Shown here one piece after another: positions 1 through 9,125 of a DNA stretch of 64,000 nucleotides. The notes under the pieces are model-generated. The model worked only from the letters and a program-made list of their open reading frames with translations, did not search any database and was not told the DNA's origin. The stretch is from Protopterus annectens (Eukaryota; Chordata; Ceratodontiformes; Protopteridae): positions 18,579,292-18,643,291 of the forward strand of contig NC_056739.1 of NCBI RefSeq assembly GCF_019279795.1. The letters run 5' to 3'. The position numbers were made by a program, and so were the translations under genes. How positions within the stretch are numbered: position 1 is the stretch's first letter; every line of letters starts with the position of its first letter.

Positions 1-599
1 CTGCTATCAATCATACATTTTAATTTTTCTTATATCCTTTGCTAGTGCACTGTTAGAAAATTCAAGGTTGCTATTAGCAGTGACATTTGGAAGCTATGCA
101 TTTTCAATAATGATACTTTTATTGACTAACAGAATTCTTTCATTTCTGAAAGAAACTTATTTTTTTCAGAAGCAGCCAGTACAAAGACAACTGCAAATTA
201 AACAAGTGATATATGTGGACTTAACATAACTTTATTTTACCTTAACTGACCCAATGGAAAAAAGACATTAAACTAATTGAGACATTGTTGTACAGGGTCA
301 CTTGGGGGAAAGAAAAAATATGTTGCCAGGCCCATGGGTACTTCATGCAGTTTCATTAATTATTCATTGCTTAAGTTTATTTAGAGTGAATCCAAAAAGC
401 TTTTGAGCTATGATTTCTTTCAAAACCATCTGGAATAGGTTCATAGGTAGATAGTAGGCTATCTGCCCTAGGGCATTTATAAGCCTAGCCAGAATGTATT
501 TGGCGTTCGCCTCCCTATTAGATTAACCTACTGTGCCTCTGTATAGTAGGTCACAGAAGGTAGCCATTTAAGATTAGTTTACAGTGCCTCTGTCAAGCA
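1..599. other. AT-rich non-coding stretch
   Basis: No reading frame or recognisable repeat with protein similarity is visible in most of this stretch. The last 150 bases or so lie directly downstream of the minus-strand CR1-like fragment and are probably its 3' untranslated tail. Two similar phrases, around 530-550 and 570-590, contain a 'ctgtgcctctgt'-like word, which looks like a short internal duplication of that tail. Confidence 0.4.
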
Positions 600-1298
600 G
601 GGACACAGAAGAGATCCCAGAGGTGAATTTGCGATTTCCCATCCATGCGTCCAGATTTCGCTTGAAGAGGGTCAGTGAGGGGCTATGTTTAACATGAATT
701 GGGATTCTATTCCAGAGTGAGGGGAGCCTCTGGGATATGAATCTGTCCCTCCAGCATGTCCTATTTATTTTTGTACTGAGTCCCTGGAGCGTGTATCTCT
801 AAGGGATTTGGATTTTTTGAGGTGGAGCATGTCCATTAATTCTGAGTTAGACATGGCTTTGTACGTCAGGCATAGATCGCCTCTGAGTAGGCGGTAAGCA
901 ACTGAGTAAAGCTGGAGTTTCTTTAGTTGAGCTGCATAGGACATCTGTTTGTGGCCCATGATCCTCTTGGTGAGGAACTTTTGGGGTCTCTCCAGTTGCT
1001 GCAGGTGTCGGGTAAGGTACATCCCAAAAGGGGCATTGTATTCAATTATGGGCCAGATAAGTAGAGGGGCACAATGACCTCTCTTGATCTAGATGCGAAC
1101 CCTTTCGTGATAAGGTGGGCTATGTAGAAGGTCTTTCTAACTACTTTGGCAACGTGATTATCAAAGGAGAGATTACAATCTATGTGGGTCCCCAAATCCC
1201 TAATTACTTCTTCCGTACTTAATGGATTACCACCTATGTGGTTAAGCAAAGTTAAGTTCAGCCTGGATTTTAGTGTTTTTGGAGAAAACCTATGTAGC
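600..1298 (-). pseudogene. CR1/L2-like non-LTR retrotransposon, 3' end of RT ORF, broken
   Basis: On the minus strand this encodes the C-terminal part of a Jockey-superfamily (CR1/L2-like) polyprotein. Visible landmarks are a 'DLGTHIDCNLSFDNHV' segment near 1190 (RT thumb, typically D-L-G-V-x-x-D/S), a 'PIIEYNAPFG' segment near 1035, an 'RRLLRGDL'-like 'YRLLRGDL' segment near 890, and the terminal 'LWNRIPIHVKHS' and 'FKRNLDAWMG' blocks near 640-700. The frame shifts by one base near 1045, just after 'VPLYL', and a further shift is needed near 760. The upstream limit is a stop near 1300, so the fingers/palm and endonuclease are missing. This is the usual 5'-truncated LINE insertion. Clade assignment is from the overall look of the C-terminus and is tentative. 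Confidence 0.75.
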
Positions 1299-2260
1299 TA
1301 CACAAATCAAAGTTGGAGACTCCAACTTGAAGGAAGATGAAGTATCAGCAAGGGATCTGGTAACACATTACCTTTCTGCAGACCAGCTGTCATTCTAGCG
1401 AACTAAGACATGGGACATTTAACAAAAGAGGCACTTGTAGAAATGTTACTTAACTTCTAACTAGCCATATTTAGTGGAACATGCCTTAAGACAATCTTGC
1501 TCCAAAGCCTGTGGTAAACGTCACCAATGTTCCTCTTTCTTACTAGACCCTGACAGTCCTTTAATCAGCAGCATTACTGGAGGTGTAATGAGCCACTACA
1601 GGGGTTAGGGGGTGCAAGGGGAAGAAGAGTAATCTGGGGCGGGGGCTGAATTGTCCTATTGTAAATGGAAAGGTATTTTGTTTTTTGACTTACGGAAGAT
1701 GTACCTTAGGAATGAAAATGTTCGCGCATCGTGTAATTACTACCCTGGCATATACTTCCTAGTGATCTGTTCAGAGATCAGCAATATAAAGGGGGCGTGG
1801 CACTTGCTTGGTCAGCAGTGTTAATGTGGATGTGGCTTGTTGAGGGGGCAGCAGCAGTCTGGGAGTTGAGTGCAAATTTGAAAATCCTGGCTACACCCCT
1901 GCTGTAGAGCATATCTCCATCTCTCCAGGGTCTCCTCAACCACCTGTTCCCTACTCTCACTACAAATCACAATGTCTTTTGCAAACATCATAGTCTACAG
2001 GGACCATTTATTTGCTTTATTTGGGAAAACTGTGAAGACTGTGCATAAAGCACGTATTTCTGTCCAGATAGTACTTACTGCAGTATTAAGTTTTCCTTGC
2101 ATAAATATGTACAAAAGCAAAAATCATCTAGTTTTATGTATTTATTTTTTGCTGTTGTCCAGGTTAGCATGAGAAACTTGTTAATAATTGGTGATGTTGA
2201 AACATATCGAACATTTTTTTAATCCCATATCTGACAGGTTTTTTTTTTCTTTTGTTCAGT
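1299..2260. other. Non-coding stretch between LINE fragment and hAT
   Basis: No convincing gene is seen. A 60-codon minus-strand frame at 1778-1960 contains 'RGVARIF', a phrase often produced by repeat-derived DNA, but it has no further support. A pyrimidine-rich run ending in CAG near 2235-2260 precedes the hAT coding region and could be an old splice acceptor or chance. Confidence 0.4.
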
Positions 2261-2345
2261 AACATCATTGATAGAGCTGCAGATATTTACTACAAAGGTC
2301 GTACTACTAGCCCATCGGATGCTTTGTGTTGTCTATTACTGAATA

Positions 2346-4676
2346 AGTAGGGTATGTGATGATGCACACAGTGAAGACATCAGAAAATTTTTCAAACAGA
2401 TTAGTAAGAAAGCAAGGTATGAGCAACATGAAGTAACAGAACTAGCTGAGTCTGTTGATGAACGTACCAAGAAAGGTGCTGTTTCTGCTATGTTTGGGGA
2501 ACAACGAGAGACCCCACAAAGTGTATGTGCAGAAAATGATATTGGCTGTTACATTCAATCTGAGAGAATTGATGACTTCATGAAATTCAGGATATTGACA
2601 CAACCATACATCCCTCCAGAGAATTACAACTTCAAAGCTGATGTATCACACAAGAAGCGATCATTCCGATATAGTTGGTTGACTCAGTATTCACCGTGGC
2701 TTGCATATTCTCCTCTCTTGAAAGGCCCACTCTGCTTAACTTGTGTATTATTTCCTCAGTCAGTTCACCATGGGTTGCAAGGCAGCTTCATCACTAGTGT
2801 GTGCACAAAATATAATGCCTTCAATGAGTCTTCAAGAAATCACATGTAGTCATCATGGCACAAAGGTTCTACTGAAGACGCTGCCAATTTTTTCTGTACA
2901 CGACAGAAGCCAGAAACAGCTGTTATTCCACAGCTAGATGCAGCAGTAGCGAAACAAATTGCAGAGAACCGAAAGAAATTGGAACCAATATTATCTACCA
3001 TTATTTACTGTGCAACCCATGACATTCCTCTTCGTGGAAAAGAAGGCTCTGGTGGAAATTTCTGTGACTTATTAGATTTTCGTATTGAAGCTGGCGACAC
3101 AATATTAAAACAGCACAGTGAAACAGCTGCAGGAAATGCTCGGTACACATCCCATAGGGTGCAAAATGAGTTGTTGGCAGAATGCGAACACGTACTTCGA
3201 AAGGAGATTGTTTGTGCAGCGAGTAGGGCAGTTGGATTTAGTGTATTGGCAGATGAAACTGCAGATATCTCGGGCATTGAGCAGTTGTCATTGGGCATTC
3301 GGTTTGTTGATGGTGATTGTATTCGAGAAGAGTTTATGGGTTTTGTTCCCATTGTTGCGAGAGATGCACAGTCTGTATCAAATGTCATTGTCAGTGAATG
3401 CATAAAGTATGGTCTAGACTTGGAAAAATTACTCGGACAAGGCTATGATGGCTGCTCTATAATGGCAAGCATCCAGAATGGTGTTCAGGCAAAGATTTGT
3501 GAAAAGTATCCAAAAGCAGCCTTTATCCACTGCGTGTCTCACAGACTAAACCTTGTAGTCAATGATCTGAATGATGTTCCTGAAATAAGTAGTGCTGTTG
3601 GTGTTATCAAGAAGATTATTATTTTTTTTCGTGACAGTCCAAAACGACGAGCATTGGTACCAAATATACCTCTTCTGTGTGAGACACGATGGACTGAGAA
3701 ATATAAATCCATTCGTGTGCTTAGTCAAAACTTTGAGAAAATATTTGACTGCCTCGCTGATCTTCAGTAGATCACTGGTGGTGAAACCAGACAAAATGCA
3801 CATATATTACTCAGTGCTTGCTCTTCATGCACATTTATTATTTCTCTCTTCATTATTGCAAATTACTCATCAGTTCTTGAGCCTGTTGCCCAGATGTTGC
3901 AGTCTGTTCAACTTGATATAATAAAGGCTCAACAACACATCAACAGACTCATTGAAATGTTCAAGGAGCACCGTAACCATGCTGAAGAGCAGTTTAGGAA
4001 TGACATTCTCAGTAAGGTAAGATCAATAGCAGATAAACTTGGTATTGAGTTAGTGTTGCCAAGGATTTGCAGTCGACAAACACACCGAGCAAACACAGTA
4101 GCCATGGATTTTGAGAGTAATTACAGAACAAGTATTTATATTCCCTATCTTGACTCATTAGTTTCTTCACTGATGTCTCACTTTTCCAGCAGGAACACTG
4201 CTCAGTTCAACTTATTTTATCTGCATCCTAAAATGATGCAAAACCTAGAACGTGAAGAATTCCGAAAACGAATTGCAGTCAGTAATGAACTATATCATAT
4301 CGACAATTTGGAATTAGAGATGATGAACTGGTTCGACTATTGGCATACTATGGTTCCAGATATAGCCAAAACAGTGGACTTTGCTGACTTGTTGCAACAC
4401 TGTGATTTCTTTCCTGCTGTTAAGCAAGCAGTTCTGATTGTGTTGACCTTACCAGCCACTACCTGCACCATTGAACGATCGTTCAGCACTCTGAGACGGG
4501 TCAAGACCTGGTTAAGGTGTACAATGACTGATGATAGACTTTCGGCACTGTGCATGATTAGTGCTCATCGTGAACGTGTCATTCGTGAAAAGAAACAGTT
4601 CATCAGTAAAGTTATTGACGCTTTTGGCACCCACAGCAGACGCTTACAATTTATATTTGCACCACAGGAGTCATAG
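2346..4676 (+). pseudogene. hAT-superfamily transposase with TTF/DUF4371-like architecture, two amber stops
   Basis: One frame runs through the whole region and is interrupted only by TAG at 2847-2849 and TAG at 3768-3770; coding similarity continues in the same frame across both. From the N-terminus: a basic 'IRKFFKQISKKARYE' region; a TTF-type zinc-finger-like block with 'FRYSWLTQYSPWL' and 'GPLCLTCVLFP' (2650-2760); a DUF4371-like core with 'FSVLADETADISGIEQLSL' (3236-3290) and 'GQGYDGCSIMAS' (3440-3475); a C-x2-H motif 'HCVSHRLNLVVND' (about 3528-3570); and a C-terminal hAT dimerisation segment 'TCTIERSFSTLRRVKTWL' (about 4460-4515). The family includes ZMYM1-like domesticated proteins, but the stops and surrounding repeats argue for a dead transposon. 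The first in-frame Met is 2490; similarity extends upstream to about 2346, so an upstream exon or lost start is likely. Terminal inverted repeats were not identified. Confidence 0.85.
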
Positions 4677-4799
4677 GCCTAAACTGACCATGTAGTTCAT
4701 TCAGTGTTTTTTTTTTTCTTTTTAATTGCAGTTACCCACAAAATGTATAATTTCTAAACAAATGAGTTTGATATTACAATTCCATCGGTCTTATTTCAT

Positions 4800-5579
4800 T
4801 CTAGAAATCCACAGATAATGAGGTGATTTCAAGCAGGGATAAAGCAAAACTAATCAATACAAACAGAACAGCAGCAACGATATTTGAAGACACATACAGT
4901 CAAAGGAATCTGGAGATAGAAAACTCGACAATACGGAAAATACAAAGACAAATAGAAAAAAGTAGAAAAGGCGATAGTAACGGAAAGGTTATAGTTGTAG
5001 AAACTGAGGTTATGGAGTGCCTGCAAAGTGAATGATTTAGTGTAGAAAATATAATTCAGAAAGCATCACAAATCACAACATGATAGATCAATGGACATCC
5101 AATTTAAGTGGAAACCAATGGAACGGGAAGCAATTGGTCACACATGCCAATGCCATATGAATATATTTAGGACTTTTCACAGCACAGGAAATCCGTATAA
5201 ACATTCACTTGAAACTGGACAGCAACAGAAGGAACAGGAAAATGTAACTGTGGGAAGTGTGCAGTCAATGTTGAGGAGTGATACTGTCACTGATAGGCCA
5301 ATGAGTTCCCATATGTCAGAGCAATGGATGACATGGGATGAAACAGTGTGCCACAGGAAGATGCTATAGAACATGGTATAGAATGCTCACTGCAATGGAA
5401 AACAAAAAATGTGTCCACAGTTTAGAAGAAAATGAGCTAAGAATTGCCAGATTTGGTAGAGAGAGACATTATTAAGATAAATTATGAAAACAGACTTCAG
5501 AAGGTCAGCAAAACCCAGAAAGTTAGAAGTTTGATGAAACAAGTAATTAGGACTGTCCATAGAGATTCATGCAATATAA
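4800..5579 (+). pseudogene. Non-LTR retrotransposon (family L), copy 1, upstream part
   Basis: This is the pre-RT region of a badly eroded LINE, open only in short pieces on the plus strand (4823-5035, 5091-5369, 5444-5579). The last piece carries 'INYENRLQKVSKTQKVRSL', which leads into the point where DIRS-A is inserted. Removing DIRS-A joins the frame to 'EVNRLYYYAANLIT' on the far side at 11841 with no base gained or lost. Many LINEs of the R2/R4/NeSL-like group have comparable Lys-rich pre-RT segments followed by a 'W-K-R-R' block. I cannot name the clade with confidence. Several stops separate the pieces. Confidence 0.6.
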
Positions 5580-5636
5580 CTTTTAGTTATGTACTCACCA
5601 TAACTTTAGATGTTTGGGATCCATCTCGCCTACATT
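5580..5636. repeat. DIRS-A left terminal arm
   Basis: 57 bp starting CTTTTAGTTATG. Its exact reverse complement is at 5899-5955, the first half of the ICR, so this end can fold into a 57-bp stem with a loop of about 260 bases. Confidence 0.9.
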
Positions 5637-5767
5637 CAGTACTGATGGGCTCGGAGCCGATCCCTCGGCTCCGACTCGGCACGCTATGCTATAGAGTGAA
5701 GCCTCTTATTGGCGGAGCTATCTTTATCCCAGGATGCACCACCACTAATCCCCCAGATCTTGTTTGT
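5623..5767 (+). repeat. DIRS-A left inverted terminal repeat
   Basis: Runs from the 'atctcgcctacatt' word to 'cagatcttgtttg' and is matched in reverse complement at 11680-11824 with a few substitutions. Contains a perfect 10-bp hairpin at 5651-5674: TCGGAGCCGA, loop TCCC, TCGGCTCCGA. Confidence 0.9.
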
Positions 5768-5870
5768 CCGCATTCATGCACACATGCACAACTTGTTTAT
5801 ATAACATTGCCAGATGTTTCAAGATGAAAACAACAGGATTCGGACCTTCTGATATCCTCTAATCTCCAAG

Positions 5871-5890
5871 GAAGGGGGAAGGAGGGTGGG
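5871..5890. other. Conserved purine tract beside the DIRS-A ICR
   Basis: GAAGGGGGAAGGAGGGTGGG on the plus strand, immediately outside the ICR arm. Near-identical tracts occupy the same position in B, F, G, H and I, although the bases around them have diverged. On the coding strand it is a polypyrimidine tract. Function unknown. Confidence 0.7.
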
Positions 5891-5898
5891 TTATTAGG

Positions 5899-5998
5899 AA
5901 TGTAGGCGAGATGGATCCCAAACATCTAAAGTTATGGTGAGTACATAACTAAAAGATGTTATGTGATCCTATCTCGCCTACATTCAGTACTGATGGGA
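5899..5998. repeat. DIRS-A internal complementary region (ICR)
   Basis: Two abutting segments. 5899-5955 is the reverse complement of the left terminal arm. 5956-5998 (starting ATGTTATGTGATCC) is the reverse complement of the right terminus at about 11797-11839. The boundary 5955/5956 corresponds to a head-to-tail joint of the two ends. In known DIRS elements the ICR serves as template for completing the ends and forming a circular intermediate. Confidence 0.92.
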
Positions 5999-6007
5999 CA
6001 GCGTCCC
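5995..6007. other. Conserved 13-nt hairpin next to ICR, DIRS-A
   Basis: GGGACAGCGTCCC: a 5-bp stem with a 3-base loop, followed by 'tagcacct', between the YR stop and the ICR. The same hairpin is at 15424 (B), 34315 (F), 43037 (G), 49382 (I) and 51708 (J), and is nearly complete at 54359 (H). Confidence 0.7.
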
Positions 6008-6029
6008 TAGCACCTAAATCCTGGGTGGC

Positions 6030-8237
6030 TCACTGGAAAACACTCCTGAGCACTGTGGAACCAAATGATGCCCGTCCTCTAGATGCCACATCCAATTTGT
6101 AGTGGGAAATGAAAGTGTGCGGGGAGGACCACGTAGCCGCAGCACAAATGTCACTAATGGCAAGCTTAGAATGGAATGCTATTGAAGTAGCCATAGCTCT
6201 TGTAGGATGAGCCTTGACAGAGGTTGTAAGCTCTTTATTAGAAAAGGAATAAGCTTGAGTAATACAGTCCCTGATCCATTTGGCAATAGTGACCTTTGTG
6301 ACGGCTTTGCCCAATTTATTGTCCGAAAAGGATACAAACAATTGATCTGATTTTCTTGTTTGTTTGGTCCTATCTAAATAAAAACGCAATTGCCTGTGGA
6401 CATCTAATGTGTGGAATATGAATTCCGCTTTGTTAGAGTACTTCGGAAAGAAGACTGGAAGTTCTAATGACTGTTGTAGGCAGAAACTGGAGCAAACTTT
6501 AGGGACAAAGGATGGATTTGGCCTGAGAGATACTCTGTCTTTGTGAAAAACCAAGTACGGAGGTTTTACCGACAAAGCTTGAAGCTCTGAAACCCTTCTG
6601 TCAGAAGTAATCGCCACCAGAAAGGCAGTTTTCCACGATAGAAATTTCAAATCACATGTCGCTGCCGGTTCGAAGGGGGAGGAAGTTAAGGAGCGTAACA
6701 CCACATCGAGATCCCATGGAGGAGCAGGATGAGAAATCGGAGGTCTTAAAAGCGCAGCACCTTTCAAGAAGGTCTTACACAATCTGTTGCTCACTAAAGG
6801 TGGGTTTATAGTTTCGTGAAAATTGGAAATAGCTGCCAATTGAACCCTGATGGTAGAGACTGAAGAGCCTTGATTGAAAAGAGAAGTTAGAAATTTCAGT
6901 ACTTCTGATACAGGAATAGTGATGGGATCCAGACCCCGAAGTTGAGCCCAAATAGCAAATCTTTTCCATTTGCTAGAATACAATTTCTTTGTAGCAGACT
7001 TGTGGGCCGAAGATAAAACGTGTACAACTTCCGGATCCAAGGTATGACTCCTGACTATAGTCGGAAGAGGAGGAGCCAAGCCGTCAATTTTAAGGTGTGT
7101 AGGGACTGGTGGAATAGTCCCGATTGATGAACCAATAGGTCTGGGATCAGATCCAGGAACCATGGACCTTCCAGAGCATATTTCCGAAGATAGGGGAACC
7201 ATACTTGACGAGGCCAGTAAGGAGCAACTAAGATCATTTTGCTCCCCAAGAGAGATGCCTTTTGGATCACCCTGGGAAGGAGAGGAACTGGAGGAAAAGC
7301 ATAAAGCAAGCCGGTGGGCCACGGACGGGCTAGTGCGTCCATAGGACTCTTCCCCGGAGCCGGGGTGAGGGAGAAGAACTTTTTGCACTTCGCATTCAGT
7401 GGAGTCGCGAAGAGGTCGCAACACGGAACTCCCCATTTGCTGAAAATCTGATTTGCAACTGTAATGTTCAGAGACCATTCGTGTGGAGAGAGGATAGTTC
7501 TGCTCAGTCTGCCGGCTATCACATTGGACTTGCCCGGGATATGAGTTGCCACTAGAAAGCGTTTGGTCGACACTGCCCATTCCCAAACTCTCATGGCCTC
7601 TCTGCAAAGGGGATAGGATCTGGTCCCTCCCTGTTTGTTCAGATACCAGACCACTGACATGTTGTCGGAGTGAACGGCAATTACGCCCTGAGGGAGGTAA
7701 TCGTGAAGGGCTTGAAGGGACAGAAGCACCGCCCTCATTTCTAGGATGTTGATATGAAGTAGGGTCTCTTCTGGATGCCATTTGCCTTGGACTGACCTGC
7801 CCAGGGAATGCCCCCCCCACCCCATCTGGGAGGCGTCCGTGGTCAAAGTGGCCACAGGAGGAGGTGGAACAAAGGGTCGTCCCTGATCCAGATTGGAGGG
7901 CACCAACCACCAGTGAAGGTCCCGTTTGCAGGTTTCCGTGATCCGTATGAAGTGACTGAGAGGGAGTTCCTGAAAGGACCACTGAGCTGAAAGAAGCCAC
8001 TGGAGAATTCTCATGTGCAATCTTGCTAGGGGAACTAGAAGAACCGTGGCGGACATGGATCCCAATAGCTGCAGGACCATTCTGGCTGGGGCTTTGGATC
8101 TGGGAAGTAAGGCTCGAACTTGAGTCTGTATGGTTTGTATCCTGTCTGTAGGTAGATAGACCCGCATTCGGTTTGAGTCTATCTCTACTCCGATGAATCT
8201 TATGCGTTGAGATGGCAGCAACACAGACTTTGGCCAA
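6030..8237 (-). CDS. DIRS-A tyrosine recombinase ORF (overlaps RT/RH)
   Basis: A 735-codon open frame. Only about the last 365 residues (6030 to about 7140) look like a phage-integrase-type tyrosine recombinase: a core-binding region with 'KKLYSSKWKRFAIWAQLRG' and 'STIRVQLAAISNFHE', then the catalytic domain. Catalytic candidates are Arg547/548 in 'DRRVSELQAL', His677-x-x-Arg680 in 'KAHPTRAMAT', and nucleophile Tyr713 in 'SHYKLDV'. The enzyme is expected to integrate the circular DNA copy by site-specific strand exchange, so DIRS elements need no DDE integrase. The N-terminal half overlaps RT/RH in a different frame, and its real start codon is unknown. The residue before the first catalytic Arg is Asp here but Ala in B, F, H and others. 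No stop or frameshift is seen in the recombinase domain. Confidence 0.88.
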   Translation of the reverse strand: MAKVCVAAISTHKIHRSRDRLKPNAGLSTYRQDTNHTDSSSSLTSQIQSPSQNGPAAIGIHVRHGSSSSPSKIAHENSPVASFSSVVLSGTPSQSLHTDHGNLQTGPSLVVGALQSGSGTTLCSTSSCGHFDHGRLPDGVGGAFPGQVSPRQMASRRDPTSYQHPRNEGGASVPSSPSRLPPSGRNCRSLRQHVSGLVSEQTGRDQILSPLQRGHESLGMGSVDQTLSSGNSYPGQVQCDSRQTEQNYPLSTRMVSEHYSCKSDFQQMGSSVLRPLRDSTECEVQKVLLPHPGSGEESYGRTSPSVAHRLALCFSSSSSPSQGDPKGISLGEQNDLSCSLLASSSMVPLSSEICSGRSMVPGSDPRPIGSSIGTIPPVPTHLKIDGLAPPLPTIVRSHTLDPEVVHVLSSAHKSATKKLYSSKWKRFAIWAQLRGLDPITIPVSEVLKFLTSLFNQGSSVSTIRVQLAAISNFHETINPPLVSNRLCKTFLKGAALLRPPISHPAPPWDLDVVLRSLTSSPFEPAATCDLKFLSWKTAFLVAITSDRRVSELQALSVKPPYLVFHKDRVSLRPNPSFVPKVCSSFCLQQSLELPVFFPKYSNKAEFIFHTLDVHRQLRFYLDRTKQTRKSDQLFVSFSDNKLGKAVTKVTIAKWIRDCITQAYSFSNKELTTSVKAHPTRAMATSIAFHSKLAISDICAAATWSSPHTFISHYKLDVASRGRASFGSTVLRSVFQ

Positions 8238-9124
8238 TTAAAGGTGATTCCAAGGGAATTGCCCAGAGATATCGTGGCTTGTAGGCTCCGCAATAGTAGA
8301 TGCTTGGAGGTGGCAGTTAGGAGCCAGTCGTCTAGATACGGAAACACCTGGAATACTAGACTTCTCAGGTGAGCAGTCACGACCGCCAAACATTTGGTGA
8401 ACACCCTGGGGGCTGTGGTGAGACCAAAGGGCAGCGCGCGGAACTGAAAATGACTGCCTCCTAGGCTGAAGCGCAGATGTCTCCCGGACTCTTGATGTAC
8501 CATGATATGGTAATAAGCGTCCTTGAGATCTATGGAGCACATCCAAACACCTTTCTCCAGCAATGGGAGAATGGTTTGTAGGGTGACCATTCGGAACTTG
8601 GACTTTTTGACTGAACGGTTTAGAATGCTGAGATCCAAAATGGGCCTCAAGTCCCCGGTCTTTTTTGGCACCAAAAAGAATCTTGAGCAAGTCCCTAATC
8701 CGATCTGGTCTGCGGGGACCGGTTGGATGACTCCTTTTTGCAGCAGCTTTGAAACTTCTAAGGCTGCAGTTTCCCATTGACTGGGTGGCGGGTCCGGGAT
8801 TTTTTTGGACTGAGGTGGAGAGTGAGAGAAAGGGATGGCGTAACCTCCGGCGATAATTCGAAGCACCCATCGGTCCTGAGTGATACCTTCCCAGGCTTTT
8901 AGGTGCCTCGAAAAACGACCCCCGACTGGCTCCGGAGCTGCACAGTCGGGCAATCCCTCAGGGACTGTGAAAGGCTGAAGAGCCACGAAAGGACTCGCGG
9001 TCTCCAGTGTTGCGAGGGCCTCTGCCGCCTCTGGGACGGCGTCTTCCAGAAGAATTTCCCCTCCCTGCCTCTGGAAGGGGATCGTCCTGCTGTGAGGGGT
9101 AAGACTACTGAGATCTGGAACCAC
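7055..9124 (-). CDS. DIRS-A reverse transcriptase/RNase H
   Basis: 689 open codons. RT motifs: 'RPILDLSILNRSV' (about residue 160), 'MCSIDLKDAYYHI' (about 194, first catalytic Asp), 'FRALPFGLTTAPRVF' (about 228), and 'FPYLDDWLL' with YLDD at 263-266. RNase H follows: 'TTDAS' (about 428, first Asp), 'INILEMRA' (Glu about 461), 'HSDNMSVV' (about 487) and 'HIPGKSNVIAGRLSR' (about 528-542). In sister copies the last motif reads A-D-R-L-S-R; here codon 7511-7513 gives Gly instead of the fourth catalytic Asp, so RNase H activity is probably lost. The C-terminal 130 residues ('PYWPRQVWFP') are typical of vertebrate DIRS. Start at 9124 is only the first Met; the frame overlaps the end of gag. The YR frame overlaps more than half of this gene. 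Confidence 0.9.
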   Translation of the reverse strand: MVPDLSSLTPHSRTIPFQRQGGEILLEDAVPEAAEALATLETASPFVALQPFTVPEGLPDCAAPEPVGGRFSRHLKAWEGITQDRWVLRIIAGGYAIPFSHSPPQSKKIPDPPPSQWETAALEVSKLLQKGVIQPVPADQIGLGTCSRFFLVPKKTGDLRPILDLSILNRSVKKSKFRMVTLQTILPLLEKGVWMCSIDLKDAYYHIMVHQESGRHLRFSLGGSHFQFRALPFGLTTAPRVFTKCLAVVTAHLRSLVFQVFPYLDDWLLTATSKHLLLRSLQATISLGNSLGITFNWPKSVLLPSQRIRFIGVEIDSNRMRVYLPTDRIQTIQTQVRALLPRSKAPARMVLQLLGSMSATVLLVPLARLHMRILQWLLSAQWSFQELPLSHFIRITETCKRDLHWWLVPSNLDQGRPFVPPPPVATLTTDASQMGWGGHSLGRSVQGKWHPEETLLHINILEMRAVLLSLQALHDYLPQGVIAVHSDNMSVVWYLNKQGGTRSYPLCREAMRVWEWAVSTKRFLVATHIPGKSNVIAGRLSRTILSPHEWSLNITVANQIFSKWGVPCCDLFATPLNAKCKKFFSLTPAPGKSPMDALARPWPTGLLYAFPPVPLLPRVIQKASLLGSKMILVAPYWPRQVWFPYLRKYALEGPWFLDLIPDLLVHQSGLFHQSLHTLKLTAWLLLFRL

Positions 9125-9125
9125 A

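Noticed and set aside
1778-1960. 60-codon minus-strand frame
   Set aside because: Short, no start context or domain; contains a phrase often produced by repeats.
2235-2355. Splice acceptor(s) upstream of the hAT frame
   Set aside because: Two pyrimidine-rich runs end in AG, but neither gives an open frame from the first site, and the second is weak; insufficient to call an intron.
2346-4676. Possible host ZMYM1-like gene
   Set aside because: Family resemblance is real, but two nonsense codons, a second decayed copy nearby and a repeat-only setting favour a dead hAT transposon.
6030-8237. Methyltransferase domain as found in Dictyostelium DIRS-1
   Set aside because: The extra N-terminal part of this frame is Ser/Pro-rich and overlaps RT; no SAM-binding motif is visible here or elsewhere in these copies.
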